A stretch of 48,914 nucleotides of DNA from Microbacterium sp. 5K110 (GCF_005774735.1 NZ_VBUM01000014.1:1-48914); one strand, 5' to 3'; shown: positions 18,491 to 26,875, numbered from the stretch's first letter. The notes: generated by a model not told the origin, from the sequence alone. Translations and numbers: made by a program.

Positions 18491-19312
18491 TCAGGCGGAG
18501 AGCGGCTGGCAGGACGGGCAGTACTGACCGCCGCCCTTCGTCCCGGGGATGTCCTCGATCGTGCCGCCGCAGTCGGGGCAGGGCTCGCCCGTCCGGCCGT
18601 GCACCCGCATCGACGCGACCTTCGCCGCCTTCTGCTCGGCGATCGGGATGCCGTCGCGCGCGGCGACGGCGCCGTCCAGGACCTCGCGCACCGCCGTGTG
18701 CAGCCGCGTGACCTCGTCGTCGCTCAGCGAGGCGGCCTGGGCCACGGGAGACAGCCGCGCGACGTACAGGATCTCGTCCGAGTAGGCGTTGCCGATCCCC
18801 GCGAGGGACTCCTGCTCCTGCAGCAGCGCCTTGAGCTGCTTGCGTCGTCGACCGAGCGCGGTGACGAGCGCCTCGCGTGAGAAGCCCGGGTCGGCGGCAT
18901 CCGGTCCGAGTTTGGCGACCGCCGCCACGTCGTCGGGCGCGTCCACGACGTGCAGTTGCACCGACAGCCACTCCCCCGCGTCGGTGATCCCGAGCACGCC
19001 GTCGTCGAACGTCACGCGCGCGATCAGCGCCGCGCCGTTCGCGGGAGGATCGGATGCCGTTGCGTCGTCGCTCCACGTCGCCCATCCCGCGCGACCGAAG
19101 CCGATCGAGAGGTGGGTGCCGTCGGCGTCGAGGTCGATGTGCTTACCGTGCCGATCGACGCTCCCGACGGTGCGGCCGACGATCTCGTCGAGCGGTCGCG
19201 CGCGGGTCTTGAGGGCGCGGAACTCGGTCAGCTCGACGCCGCGCACGACGCGGCCGGTGAGGCGCTCACGCAAGAACCGCGTGAGCGCCTCGACCTCGGG
19301 CGCCTCGGGCAC
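18491..19312 (-). CDS. Fpg/Nei family DNA glycosylase
   Basis: 273-residue bifunctional DNA glycosylase/AP lyase removing oxidised bases. The mature N-terminus would be Pro2-Glu3 (MPEAPEVE), the catalytic pair of the family. K57 is in RHGKHID, the helix-two-turn-helix includes LKALLQEQESLAGIGNAYSDEIL, and the C-terminal zinc finger is CPDC-x16-CPSC. Whether it prefers 8-oxoguanine (Fpg) or oxidised pyrimidines (Nei) is not decidable here, so no symbol is given. GTG start with GAGGA about nine bases upstream. It follows the flotillin gene by 15 bases and is probably co-transcribed with it. Confidence 0.92.
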   Translation of the reverse strand: MPEAPEVEALTRFLRERLTGRVVRGVELTEFRALKTRARPLDEIVGRTVGSVDRHGKHIDLDADGTHLSIGFGRAGWATWSDDATASDPPANGAALIARVTFDDGVLGITDAGEWLSVQLHVVDAPDDVAAVAKLGPDAADPGFSREALVTALGRRRKQLKALLQEQESLAGIGNAYSDEILYVARLSPVAQAASLSDDEVTRLHTAVREVLDGAVAARDGIPIAEQKAAKVASMRVHGRTGEPCPDCGGTIEDIPGTKGGGQYCPSCQPLSA

Positions 19313-19327
19313 CGTCGAGGTTCCTCG

Positions 19328-20752
19328 TCAGGCCCCGGGCTCGGACGCCGTGGGCGACGTCCCCGAGGTGGATGCCGGTGCGGCCTCGGTGGTCGCGCTC
19401 GTCTCGGACGGGCGGTGAGACGCGTCGGCGAAGGCGTCCGCGACGGCACGCCCCTGGATGATCGCGGTCAGGTCGATGCCGGTGGCGGCCCGGACCGCCT
19501 CGAACGACGACCGCAGGCCCGTGGCCGACTCGGCCGCGAGGTGGCCGCTGGCACCCTCGCCCCCGAGCACGGTGATGTTGCCCACGCGGTCATACCCCTT
19601 GGCGAACTCCGCCATCATCGGCACGAGCGCCTCCAGCGCGCGCTGCGCGAGCAGCGCCTCCTGGTTGTGCGAGAGGGCCTCGGCCTCGGCGCGGATCGCT
19701 TCGGCCCGGGCCTCACCGGCCAGGCGGACGGCTTGCGCGTCGGCCTCTGCGCGCACGCGGACGGCGGCCGCTTCCTGCTCGGCGATCTGGGCGCGGGCCT
19801 CGGCGGCCTTGATCTGCGCGTACGCCTCGGCGTCGGCTTCCTTCTGCCGCTGGTACAGGTCGGCGTCGGCGACGCGGGCGACCTCGGACTCGAGGCGTGC
19901 CTGCGTGTTCTGCGCCTCCTGCTGCAGCACGGCCTGCCGACGCTCGGCACGCGTGAGTGCCTCCGCCTGCTCGGCCTCGGCGTTCGCCCGGCCGACCTCG
20001 GCCTTGGCCGCGGCGCTGTTCTTGTCGAGCGCGGTCTGCTCGATGAGGTTGGCCTCGTCGGTCGCGATCTGACGCGCGCGGATCTCGCGGACCGCGTTGA
20101 TGCGCGCGACCTCCGCCTCGCGCTTGACGCGCTCGACCTCGGTCGCTCCGAGCGCGGAGATGTAGCCGTTGGTGTCGGTGATGCCCTGGATCTGGAAGGA
20201 GTCGAGGATCAGTCCCTGCGACGACAGATCCTGCTTGATGCCCTCCGCGATCTGGTCCGCCAGCCGCTGGCGGTCGCGCATGAGCTCTTCGACGGTGAGC
20301 GTGGCCACGACGCCGCGCAGCGCGCCCTCGAGCTGCTCGGTCGTGAACTGCTCGATGGCCTTGTCCTGCGAGGCGAACCGCTCGGCCGCGCGGCGCACGG
20401 ACTCGGGATCGGATCCGATCTTGACCAGCGCGACACCGCTGACGTTGACCGTCACACCGGTGGAAGACTGCGCGGTGGGCTCCATCTTGATCTGACGGGC
20501 ACGCAGCGAGATCATCTCGCCGCGTTGGGTCAGCGGGTTGACGATCGCGCCACCGCCGGTGATGACGGTGATGCGCGACGAGTTGCCGTCGGCGGCCTTC
20601 TGGCGCTTACCGACGATGACCAGGGCTTCGTCGGCCTTCGCGACGCGGTACCACCCGCGAATGATGCCGGCGACGATGAGGATGACGACGATGGCGACGA
20701 CGAGAGCGATGACGACGACGAGACCGATCGCCCCCAGAGCGGCGAGTTCCAT
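19328..20752 (-). CDS. Flotillin-like SPFH membrane protein
   Basis: 474 residues. An N-terminal hydrophobic anchor (about 5-32, LGAIGLVVVIALVVAIVVIL) precedes an SPFH/band-7 domain (about 40-210). Then comes a long Ala/Glu/Arg-rich coiled coil (about 215-390) with the EA-repeat look of flotillins, and a Ser/Thr/Ala-rich tail. Flotillins form large oligomers at the inner membrane surface and organise membrane microdomains. AGGAG lies six bases before the ATG. It is upstream of fpg on the same strand and shares its divergent promoter region with the zinc-ribbon gene at 20926. Confidence 0.93.
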   Translation of the reverse strand: MELAALGAIGLVVVIALVVAIVVILIVAGIIRGWYRVAKADEALVIVGKRQKAADGNSSRITVITGGGAIVNPLTQRGEMISLRARQIKMEPTAQSSTGVTVNVSGVALVKIGSDPESVRRAAERFASQDKAIEQFTTEQLEGALRGVVATLTVEELMRDRQRLADQIAEGIKQDLSSQGLILDSFQIQGITDTNGYISALGATEVERVKREAEVARINAVREIRARQIATDEANLIEQTALDKNSAAAKAEVGRANAEAEQAEALTRAERRQAVLQQEAQNTQARLESEVARVADADLYQRQKEADAEAYAQIKAAEARAQIAEQEAAAVRVRAEADAQAVRLAGEARAEAIRAEAEALSHNQEALLAQRALEALVPMMAEFAKGYDRVGNITVLGGEGASGHLAAESATGLRSSFEAVRAATGIDLTAIIQGRAVADAFADASHRPSETSATTEAAPASTSGTSPTASEPGA

Positions 20753-20925
20753 GCTTCTCCTTCGATGGGCACCGCCGAGGCGGCGCGGGGGAATTCTCTC
20801 CAACCTATCGGGAGGGTCTCCCGGGCTGTCCACCCCCACGGATCCCCCCGGAGGTCACCACGTGCCGGTGAGGGCGCGTACCGTGGAGGGTGAGGCGGCC
20901 CGAACCGCCGCAAGAAGGGTCCCCC

Positions 20926-21333
20926 ATGAAGATCGTGTCCTCGTCGGATTGGCGGGATGCCATCGCCTTCGATGCTCCCGTCCTCGTCGCCGATGTCGTC
21001 CCCGGAGAGCCCACCCGTTGCGTCGGGTGCGGAGCCGAGGGAGAGCTGTTCGACCGCGGTGAGTTGTGGGCGGTCAAGCACCGCCATCCCAAGCACCACG
21101 GCGGCTTCGTGCGCTTCTACTGCGCCGCGCACAAGCCCGAGCCGGCCCCCGCCCCGCCGGCACCGATCGAGCTCAAGAAGGTGCGCGCGTCCGCCCCGCG
21201 CGCCGAGCGCCGCGTCGCCGGCCCGAAGCCCGTGGCGCCGAGCGACCGGCCGTTGCGCACGATGTGCCCCGACTGCTTCGTCGAGGTCTCGGCGGGCGGC
21301 GACTGCGGCATGTGCGGCGCACAGGTCGTCTGA
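20926..21333 (+). CDS. Small protein with two predicted zinc-binding Cys clusters
   Basis: 135 residues. The first cluster is C32-x2-C35 with C66-x2-H69 (YCAAH); the second is C114-x2-C117 with C127-x2-C130. They are joined by an Ala/Pro-rich linker. Similar Microbacteriaceae proteins sometimes carry the label 'glucose-6-phosphate dehydrogenase', which this sequence does not support: it is far too short and has no Rossmann fold. The role is unknown; zinc-ribbon nucleic-acid or protein binding is a reasonable guess. AAGAAGG precedes the ATG; TACCGT (20879-20884) may be the -10 box. A strong terminator follows. Confidence 0.85.
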   Translation: MKIVSSSDWRDAIAFDAPVLVADVVPGEPTRCVGCGAEGELFDRGELWAVKHRHPKHHGGFVRFYCAAHKPEPAPAPPAPIELKKVRASAPRAERRVAGPKPVAPSDRPLRTMCPDCFVEVSAGGDCGMCGAQVV

Positions 21334-21339
21334 CGCTTC

Positions 21340-21384
21340 ACGACAGAACCGCCCCGGTCGCGTGCGACGGGGCGGTTCTGTCGT
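21340..21384. terminator. Bidirectional 17-bp hairpin terminator
   Basis: Perfect stem of 17 bp, acgacagaaccgccccg (21340-21356) against cggggcggttctgtcgt (21368-21384), with an 11-base loop. It lies between convergent stops at 21333 and 21392. No long T tract, as is usual in this GC-rich DNA. Confidence 0.9.
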
Positions 21385-21391
21385 TCGTGGC

Positions 21392-22360
21392 TCAGCGTGC
21401 CGAGATGGTCCAGCCGGCCTCGTGCGAGGCACCGGGGTCGAGCGAGACGACGCCGGTGGCGAAGTCGTAGGCGTCGTCGTTGAAGGCGTCGGGTGCGCAC
21501 GTCATCGGTTCCACCGCGAGCCCGGCGCGGTGTCCGGGCGTCCCGGGTCCGGTCGGCTGGTCGGCCGTGTGGATCTGCACCCACGCGCAGTCCTCGGCCC
21601 AGCTCATCGCCACCCCCGTGCCCGACGGGTCGGTGAGGGTGACGGTCGTGCGACCGTCGGCATCCCGGATCAGGCCGGTGTACGCGTGGTCGATCTCGAC
21701 GGCACCGAGCACGCGCGCGTCGCGGAAGTCGAAACGCTCCGCGTCGGAGGTGACGGATGCCAGGGCCACCGGCGACAGCCGGTCGGGCGTCACCTCGAGC
21801 ACGGTGTCGGCCGGGAGGCCCAGCGTCCACTCGTCCAGCGCGGCGGGACCGCCGACGAGGTACGGGTGGGGGCCGGTGCCCCACGGCGCGGGCGTGTCCG
21901 ACAGGTTCGTCGCCCGGACGGTCTGCGTGAGGCCGTCGGCATCCAGTCGGTACGTGGTCGACACGACGAGCCACCAGGGGTAGCCGGCCTGTGCGGGGAC
22001 GGTCGCCGTGAGCGTGACAGCGTCCTCCGAGGCCTCGAGCACGTTCCAGTCGACCCACGACAGCAGCCCGTGCAGCGCGTGGCCGCGCTTCGGCTCCGTG
22101 AGCGGCAGTCGGTGCTCCTGGCCGTCGAAGCGGTGGATGCCGTCGACCACGCGGTTCGGCCACGGCGCCAGCGTCGTGCCGCGGTAGGCGGGGCGCAGCT
22201 CGTCGGCGTCGAACGGCACGACGAGGTCACGACCCTCGTACGTGAGCGAGCGGAGGGAGGCACCGACGCTCGCGATGGCGGCTTCGTAGCCGTGGGCACG
22301 GAGGACGACGGGGGTACCCGAGACCAACGTCGGGGTCTCGGTGGGAACGGCAGCGGTCAT
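21392..22360 (-). CDS. Aldose 1-epimerase family protein (mutarotase-like)
   Basis: 322-residue beta-sandwich galactose-mutarotase-fold protein. The putative catalytic residues are H97 (GHALHGLL), H165 (GTGPHPYL) and E284 (GLAVEPMTCAPDAFN). It interconverts alpha and beta anomers of aldoses; the exact sugar is unknown. GATAAT (plus 22367-22372) stands six bases before the ATG, so a leaderless transcript is likely. It lies downstream of csbD on the same strand but a strong terminator separates them. Confidence 0.9.
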   Translation of the reverse strand: MTAAVPTETPTLVSGTPVVLRAHGYEAAIASVGASLRSLTYEGRDLVVPFDADELRPAYRGTTLAPWPNRVVDGIHRFDGQEHRLPLTEPKRGHALHGLLSWVDWNVLEASEDAVTLTATVPAQAGYPWWLVVSTTYRLDADGLTQTVRATNLSDTPAPWGTGPHPYLVGGPAALDEWTLGLPADTVLEVTPDRLSPVALASVTSDAERFDFRDARVLGAVEIDHAYTGLIRDADGRTTVTLTDPSGTGVAMSWAEDCAWVQIHTADQPTGPGTPGHRAGLAVEPMTCAPDAFNDDAYDFATGVVSLDPGASHEAGWTISAR

Positions 22361-22447
22361 GCCGCCATTATCCCGGGGATGATCGCCGTGCACGGCACCC
22401 CCGGGGCGCGGCGAGCGCCGGGCCTCCGCGTCGCCCTCCGGAAACGA

Positions 22448-22481
22448 CGAATGCCCCGACCGCGACGGGTCGGGGCATTCG
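22448..22481. terminator. Hairpin terminator after csbD
   Basis: 14-bp stem, cgaatgccccgacc (22448-22461) against ggtcggggcattcg (22468-22481), with a 6-base loop. It lies just past the csbD stop (minus strand, 22493) and before the epimerase promoter, so it insulates the two genes. Confidence 0.88.
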
Positions 22482-22492
22482 GGGAGGGCGAC

Positions 22493-22663
22493 TTACTTGA
22501 AGGCGTCCTTGACGTTCTCGCCGGCCTTCTTGACGTTGGCCTTGGTCTGGTCGGCCTGACCTTCGGCCTCGAGACGCTCGTTGTCGGTGGCCTTGCCGGT
22601 GGCTTCCTTCGCCTTACCGGTCAGGTCTTCCGCGGCGTTCTTGATCTTGTCGTCGAGTCCCAT
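22493..22663 (-). CDS. CsbD family stress protein
   Basis: 56-residue, very hydrophilic, Lys/Glu/Ala-rich protein with the CsbD pattern (MGLDDKIKNAAEDLTGKAKEATGKATDN). CsbD-like proteins are general-stress proteins, under SigB in Bacillus, with no known biochemical activity. GGAGGAG lies about six bases before the ATG. No clear SigB-type -35 was found, although a GGGTAT stands 38-43 bases upstream on this strand, inside the dyad at 22690-22707. Confidence 0.9.
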   Translation of the reverse strand: MGLDDKIKNAAEDLTGKAKEATGKATDNERLEAEGQADQTKANVKKAGENVKDAFK

Positions 22664-22689
22664 GTCGGCTCCTCCCGTCGTGGTATTCC

Positions 22690-22707
22690 GGGTATCTCCC
22701 GATACCC
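22690..22707. promoter_or_regulatory. 7-bp dyad with GGGTAT on both strands
   Basis: gggtatc-tccc-gataccc is a perfect 7-bp inverted repeat in the 165-base gap between divergent csbD and the carboxypeptidase gene. GGGTAT resembles the -10 element of SigB-type promoters and here faces both ways. It could be an operator or part of a promoter. Confidence 0.35.
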
Positions 22708-22828
22708 TCCACGGTAGACACGGCTTTCGACCCCGTCGGGGGGCTTGAAAAACCGCTCCGGGTGAGGAAGAGCGTGCGACACGAGATCGCGACGGGTGAG
22801 GTTCGTGGGAGTGCGCGAGGGGAAACGC

Positions 22829-24157
22829 ATGGGGGAAACGCAGGACCATACTGATGACCTGAGCGCGTTCGCGGGATTGCTGGACAAGGCGCCCGCGGCA
22901 TCCGGATCGGGCCGGGCGGGGCGGATCGTCCTCATCGTCTTCCTGGCGAGCGTGCTGGTGGTCCTCGGCGCGGGCGGCGGATACGTGTGGTGGGCCTCGG
23001 CGGCACCGCTGGCTCCGCCGACCGTCACGACTCAACCGCCCGCCGTCGCTGCCGGCCAACCCGCCGCGATCGGCATGCCGGCGTCGGGGGCGATGCGTGT
23101 CAGCGTCACCGGCGGCGAGGACTACCTCGGGGCGGAAGCCGACGGCGCGCGGGTCGCCTCGGGCGGCGACGATCCGCGGCCGATCGCGAGCATCGCGAAG
23201 CTCGTCACCGCGCTCGTCGTCCTGGACCGGCATCCGCTCGACGGGGCGAACGATCCCGGCCCCACTCTCGCCTTCACCAAGGCCGACACCGACCTGTACG
23301 ACCAGTTCTACGTCCGCGGGGTCACGATCGCCCGGATGCCGGACGGATCGAGCATGTCGCTCCACGACGCCCTCGCGACGATGCTGCTGCCTTCGGCGAG
23401 CAACTACGCCGTCGCGGTCGCGCGATGGGGCTTCGGGTCGGAGGGCGCGTACGTCGACGCCGCTCGCGCATGGCTCGCGGCGAACGGGTTGGAGTCGACA
23501 CGGATCGTGGATGCCACGGGCATCGACGAGCGCAACACGAGCACGCCGCGCGACCTCGTGGCGCTCGGGAAGATCGCCAAGGCGAACCCGGCCCTGGCCA
23601 GGATCGTGGGGATGTCCTCGATCTCTCTGCCCGGCGGGCCCGGGACCGTCACCAACACGAACGGCCTGCTCGGGACCGAGGGCATCCGGGGCCTCAAGAC
23701 GGGGAACCTGGGCGAGGGCACCTTCAACCTGCTGTTCAGCTCACTCCTCGACGTCGGCATCGGCGCGCCCTTGACGATCACCGGGGTCCGCCTCGGAGGA
23801 GAGAGCCACGACAGCACCGATCAGGACGTCGTGACGGTGCTCCAGAGCATCCGCGCCGGGTTCCACGAGGTGCCGGTCGGGACCGTCGGTGACGAGCTCG
23901 GCGAGATCACCACCGCGTGGGGCGCGCGCGCCGAGATCGTGCTTGGTCGCAGCGCGGCGCTGATGACCTGGTCGGACACCCCGGTCGTCACGGCGCTCGA
24001 CGTCCAGACCCCCGAGCGCTACGCCGACGGCGAGTCGGTCGGCACGATCACCTGGACCGCCGGGCCGAACAAGGCGACCGCCGACGTGAAGATCTCGGGC
24101 GAGCTCGAGGAACCGACGCTCTGGTGGCGCCTGACGCACCCGGGCGAGCTGGGCTGA
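22829..24157 (+). CDS. D-alanyl-D-alanine carboxypeptidase (peptidase S11 family)
   Basis: 442 residues. A cytoplasmic N-terminus of about 30 residues, one membrane anchor (about 33-57), then an extracytoplasmic penicillin-binding fold. The active-site SxxK is S121-K124 (ASIAKLVTA) and the KTG triad is K290-G292 (GLKTGN). The SxN element reads S189-A-S-N, with Ser where Asn is usual. It trims the terminal D-Ala from peptidoglycan stems. GAGGGG lies about six bases before the ATG at 22829; the frame opens at GTG 22796 without a better site. The stop abuts the stop of the convergent acetyltransferase gene. Confidence 0.87.
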   Translation: MGETQDHTDDLSAFAGLLDKAPAASGSGRAGRIVLIVFLASVLVVLGAGGGYVWWASAAPLAPPTVTTQPPAVAAGQPAAIGMPASGAMRVSVTGGEDYLGAEADGARVASGGDDPRPIASIAKLVTALVVLDRHPLDGANDPGPTLAFTKADTDLYDQFYVRGVTIARMPDGSSMSLHDALATMLLPSASNYAVAVARWGFGSEGAYVDAARAWLAANGLESTRIVDATGIDERNTSTPRDLVALGKIAKANPALARIVGMSSISLPGGPGTVTNTNGLLGTEGIRGLKTGNLGEGTFNLLFSSLLDVGIGAPLTITGVRLGGESHDSTDQDVVTVLQSIRAGFHEVPVGTVGDELGEITTAWGARAEIVLGRSAALMTWSDTPVVTALDVQTPERYADGESVGTITWTAGPNKATADVKISGELEEPTLWWRLTHPGELG

Positions 24158-24691
24158 TCAGCTCCGCCGCTTCTCGAACCGGAACATGAGGTCGGGCCCG
24201 CGCTCGTCGTCGTCGGCCGTCGTCGGATGGGGGCTGTTCGGGTCGGGGTGTCCGGGGTGGAAGAACTCGACGATGTGGAACCCGCACCGGTTGACGTAGA
24301 AGTGGATGTTGCGAGTGTCGAAGTACGGGGTCATCGTCTCCCACACCTCGGCATCGGGGTAGTGCTCCTCGAGCGCGCGCCACGTCGCCGATCCCACTCC
24401 CCTGCCCTGCGCCGCCGTGTCCATGAACAGCAGGTCCAGACTTCGGCGGCGTCCCCCGTCCTTCATCGAAACGACGGCTCCGCCGACGCTCTGCCCGTCG
24501 ACGAGCACGTTCCAGGAGTCGGCCCCGGGTGCGTCGATGGACTCCCGGATCTCCCCGACCGAGATGACGGGCTCCGAGCCGGCGTGACCGGGCTCCGCCG
24601 CCTCGGCACCGGCGGTGAACGCCTCCTGGAGGCGCACGATGAAGGCGGGCTCTTCTGCCGGCTCGAGCGGACGCAGTTGCACGGTAGTCAC
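24158..24691 (-). CDS. GNAT family N-acetyltransferase
   Basis: About 177 residues with the GNAT fold. The acetyl-CoA loop is seen in LFMDTAAQGRGVGSATWRALEEHY (R/QxxGxG/A motif QGRGVG), and YFDTRNIHFYVNRCGFHIVEFFHPG is the usual C-terminal beta/alpha unit. The substrate is unknown. GTG 24691 is chosen: GGGGAG lies about nine bases upstream and the sequence before it is not protein-like. It is tail-to-tail with the carboxypeptidase gene with no spacer. Confidence 0.85.
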   Translation of the reverse strand: MTTVQLRPLEPAEEPAFIVRLQEAFTAGAEAAEPGHAGSEPVISVGEIRESIDAPGADSWNVLVDGQSVGGAVVSMKDGGRRRSLDLLFMDTAAQGRGVGSATWRALEEHYPDAEVWETMTPYFDTRNIHFYVNRCGFHIVEFFHPGHPDPNSPHPTTADDDERGPDLMFRFEKRRS

Positions 24692-24793
24692 GGTGGCATT
24701 CTCCCCTGCCTGCCGGCGCTCGTTCACCCCTCCACCGTTTCGATTCGCTGCGAACGACGAACCCGACGCCCATCGGCGGCTGAGGACCGCAGT

Positions 24794-24823
24794 CGAGCCC
24801 CCGGTCGAGTGACCGGGGGCTCG
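24794..24823. terminator. Terminator-like hairpin in a divergent intergenic region
   Basis: Perfect 13-bp stem, cgagcccccggtc / gaccgggggctcg, loop gagt. It lies between two divergent starts (24691 minus, 24852 plus), where no present gene needs a terminator. Confidence 0.6.
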
Positions 24824-24851
24824 GACGTGCGCTCGACACATACTGGGGTAC

Positions 24852-25349
24852 GTGGACCTCCGACCGTCGCTCACCCCTCCTCGCATCGACACCGCGATCG
24901 TTCCGCGACTCGCCGCTCTCGTCAAGGAGATCGACCTCCTCCCTGACGGCGAGGCGGCGGCACAGATCGCGGCGTTCAACACCGCCGTCGGATCGACCCT
25001 GGTGCACCAGGACTTCCGGGAGTACTTCGCCAGTCAGTCGGCGGAGGAGTTCGCGAGAGCCCATCTCATCGAACACGCTGTCACCCCCACCCCCGGCATC
25101 ACGCGGGAGGAGATCGTCGAGCTGTTGCGCCGAGCGATGTCGTCCCGCAGCCAGGAAGACGTCGAGACCTATCACGCCCTACTCCGCGTCAACGGTGCCG
25201 GGAAGGCGATCGGCTGGATCTACTGGCCCCCGGATGCCGACGTGATCCCGGGCGCCTGGGACGAGGGGCGGGAGATCGGCGAATACGACCCGTCCGCGGA
25301 GCAGATCGCGGAATGGCTGTTCGCGGTTCAGCTGCGGCCCGAAGGCTGA
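24852..25349 (+). CDS. Hypothetical protein (165 aa)
   Basis: 165-residue soluble acidic protein of unknown family. The first half is helical (PRIDTAIVPRLAALVKEIDLLPDGEAAAQIAAFN); the second half contains a Trp-rich segment GKAIGWIYWPPDADVIPGAWDEG. No signal peptide, membrane helix or metal motif. CATACT (24839-24844) stands seven bases before the GTG start, fitting a leaderless mRNA. It converges with the MFS gene 22 bases away. Function is not inferred. Confidence 0.75.
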   Translation: MDLRPSLTPPRIDTAIVPRLAALVKEIDLLPDGEAAAQIAAFNTAVGSTLVHQDFREYFASQSAEEFARAHLIEHAVTPTPGITREEIVELLRRAMSSRSQEDVETYHALLRVNGAGKAIGWIYWPPDADVIPGAWDEGREIGEYDPSAEQIAEWLFAVQLRPEG

Positions 25350-25371
25350 CGCACGGGCCGATGGTTGCTCG

Positions 25372-26697
25372 TCAGCGCTCCGCTGAGACATCGGGCGCGT
25401 CCAGAGCGGTCGCCGCGCCCCCGCGCATCGGGAGGGCGGCGACCAGCGTCACCCCGAGCAGCACCGTCAGATACACGACGAAACTGAAACCGCCCGCCGT
25501 GGCGTGGTAGACGAGCGGAGCGGTGCCGCCGAACAGCGAGTTGGCCACGGCGTACCCGAGGCCCACACCGAGGGCACGGATGTGGGCGGGGAAGACCTCC
25601 GCCTTGGCGATGCCGTTGACCGAGAGGTAACAGGTCAGAACCGCGAACGCGAGGACCAGGATGCCGAAGACCACCGCCGGCGATGTCACCCGGGCGGCCG
25701 CGGTCACGAGGAACCCCGCGCCCAGGACACCCGCTGCACCGAAGGCGATGAGCAGAGGCTTCCGGCCGATCCGGTCGCTCAGCGCCCCGCCGAGCGGCTG
25801 CATCAGCAGCAGCACGACGAAGGCCGCGAGCACGACCCCGGTCGTCGTGGACTCGGCCGCGTGTCCGCCCGCGGCGAAGGACGCCTCGCGGAGGACGGAG
25901 GGCACCGTGACCGTCGCGGTGTAGAACGCCGCGCTGCCTCCCGCTGTCAGCAGGATCACCCAGATGAGCGGCCGCCAGTATGTGCGGACCAACTCGGCGA
26001 TCGTCGAGGCCGGTGGGGTGGTGAATGGGCCGACCACCGGCGCTGGCTGCGGCTTCGCCCGCGCCCACAGCAGCGATGCCAGACCGGCCGCGCCGCCCGC
26101 GACGAACGCGACCCGCCACCCCCACTCCGACACCGCCGCGCGATCGCTGATCAGCAGGAGCACCAGGAGCGTTCCCTGCGCGAGCACGAGACCGCCGACG
26201 ATCGTGGTGGCCTGGAACGAGGCGAAGAATCCGCGGTGCCCCCGCGTGCCCGACTCCGACAACAACACCGTGGCCGCCGCGTACTCGCCCCCGGTGGCGA
26301 TGCCCTGAACGACACTCACGACCACGAGGATCACGGCCGCCCACGCCCCGATCGACCGCTCGGTCGGCGCGACCGCGAGAGCGACGGAACCCGCGGACAT
26401 CAGGGTGACCGCGGCCACGAGTGCCCGTTGCCTCCCCCGACTATCAGCAAGCCGACCGAACAGCCACGAGCCGACCGGCCGCACGACGAAGGTCACGGCA
26501 AACAGGCCGTACACAAAGAGCAGCGAGTCCGGTGAGTTGGGATCGAAGAACTCGGTGCGGAAATACGGGGCGAAGATCGCGTAGACGTAGAGGTTGAACC
26601 ACTGCGCGAGGTTCGGCACGGAGCCCGCGAGGATGGCCCGCACCCGCGCCCGGCGCTCCGGAGTCGACCCCGGTGCGGCCGGTGGGGTGGGTTTCAC
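25372..26697 (-). CDS. MFS transporter, metabolite:H+ symporter (MHS) type
   Basis: 441-residue, 12-helix major facilitator. The family-typical LADSRGRQRAL loop follows helix 2, a TGGEYAAATVLLSESG segment lies in helices 4-5, and LSDRIGRKPLL follows helix 8. These match the MHS subfamily (KgtP, ShiA, ProP-like), which imports organic acids or osmolytes with protons; the substrate is unknown. TAGAGT (plus 26704-26709) lies six bases before the GTG, so translation is probably leaderless. The promoter falls in the junction with a toxin-gene remnant, so its arrival may have truncated that gene. Confidence 0.9.
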   Translation of the reverse strand: MKPTPPAAPGSTPERRARVRAILAGSVPNLAQWFNLYVYAIFAPYFRTEFFDPNSPDSLLFVYGLFAVTFVVRPVGSWLFGRLADSRGRQRALVAAVTLMSAGSVALAVAPTERSIGAWAAVILVVVSVVQGIATGGEYAAATVLLSESGTRGHRGFFASFQATTIVGGLVLAQGTLLVLLLISDRAAVSEWGWRVAFVAGGAAGLASLLWARAKPQPAPVVGPFTTPPASTIAELVRTYWRPLIWVILLTAGGSAAFYTATVTVPSVLREASFAAGGHAAESTTTGVVLAAFVVLLLMQPLGGALSDRIGRKPLLIAFGAAGVLGAGFLVTAAARVTSPAVVFGILVLAFAVLTCYLSVNGIAKAEVFPAHIRALGVGLGYAVANSLFGGTAPLVYHATAGGFSFVVYLTVLLGVTLVAALPMRGGAATALDAPDVSAER

Positions 26698-26709
26698 GCG
26701 CCGACTCTA

Positions 26710-26859
26710 GCGAAGGTCGTCGCGGGAGCGGCCTCGGAGCCGCTGAAACACGCATTGGCCGGCGCGGGGTCGCGCCGCATCGACGAGGCGAATCGGCTCG
26801 TCTACATCGCCGACGACACGCACGTCACGGTGCTGCAGGCGCGATACCGCTACTGCCAT
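26710..26859 (+). pseudogene. Remnant of a YoeB/Txe mRNA-interferase toxin gene
   Basis: Fifty codons in one frame match the C-terminal part of YoeB/Txe toxins: EPLKHALAG, SRRIDEANRLVY and ARYRY align with the EPLKH-LSG, WSRRI-EEHRLVY and CRYHY blocks of E. coli YoeB. The equivalents of E46 and R65 are kept, while the H83 position reads Arg. The first ~35 residues and the start codon are gone (the MFS gene and its promoter lie there), there may be an internal deletion before EPLKH, and no stop follows the final Tyr. No YefM-type antitoxin is adjacent. Non-functional relic. Confidence 0.78.
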
Positions 26860-26875
26860 CGGCGACCCTCAGACC

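Noticed and set aside
24692..24793. Small gene ending before the orphan hairpin at 24794
   Set aside because: A short plus-strand frame ends in a stop there, but it has no start or coding support.
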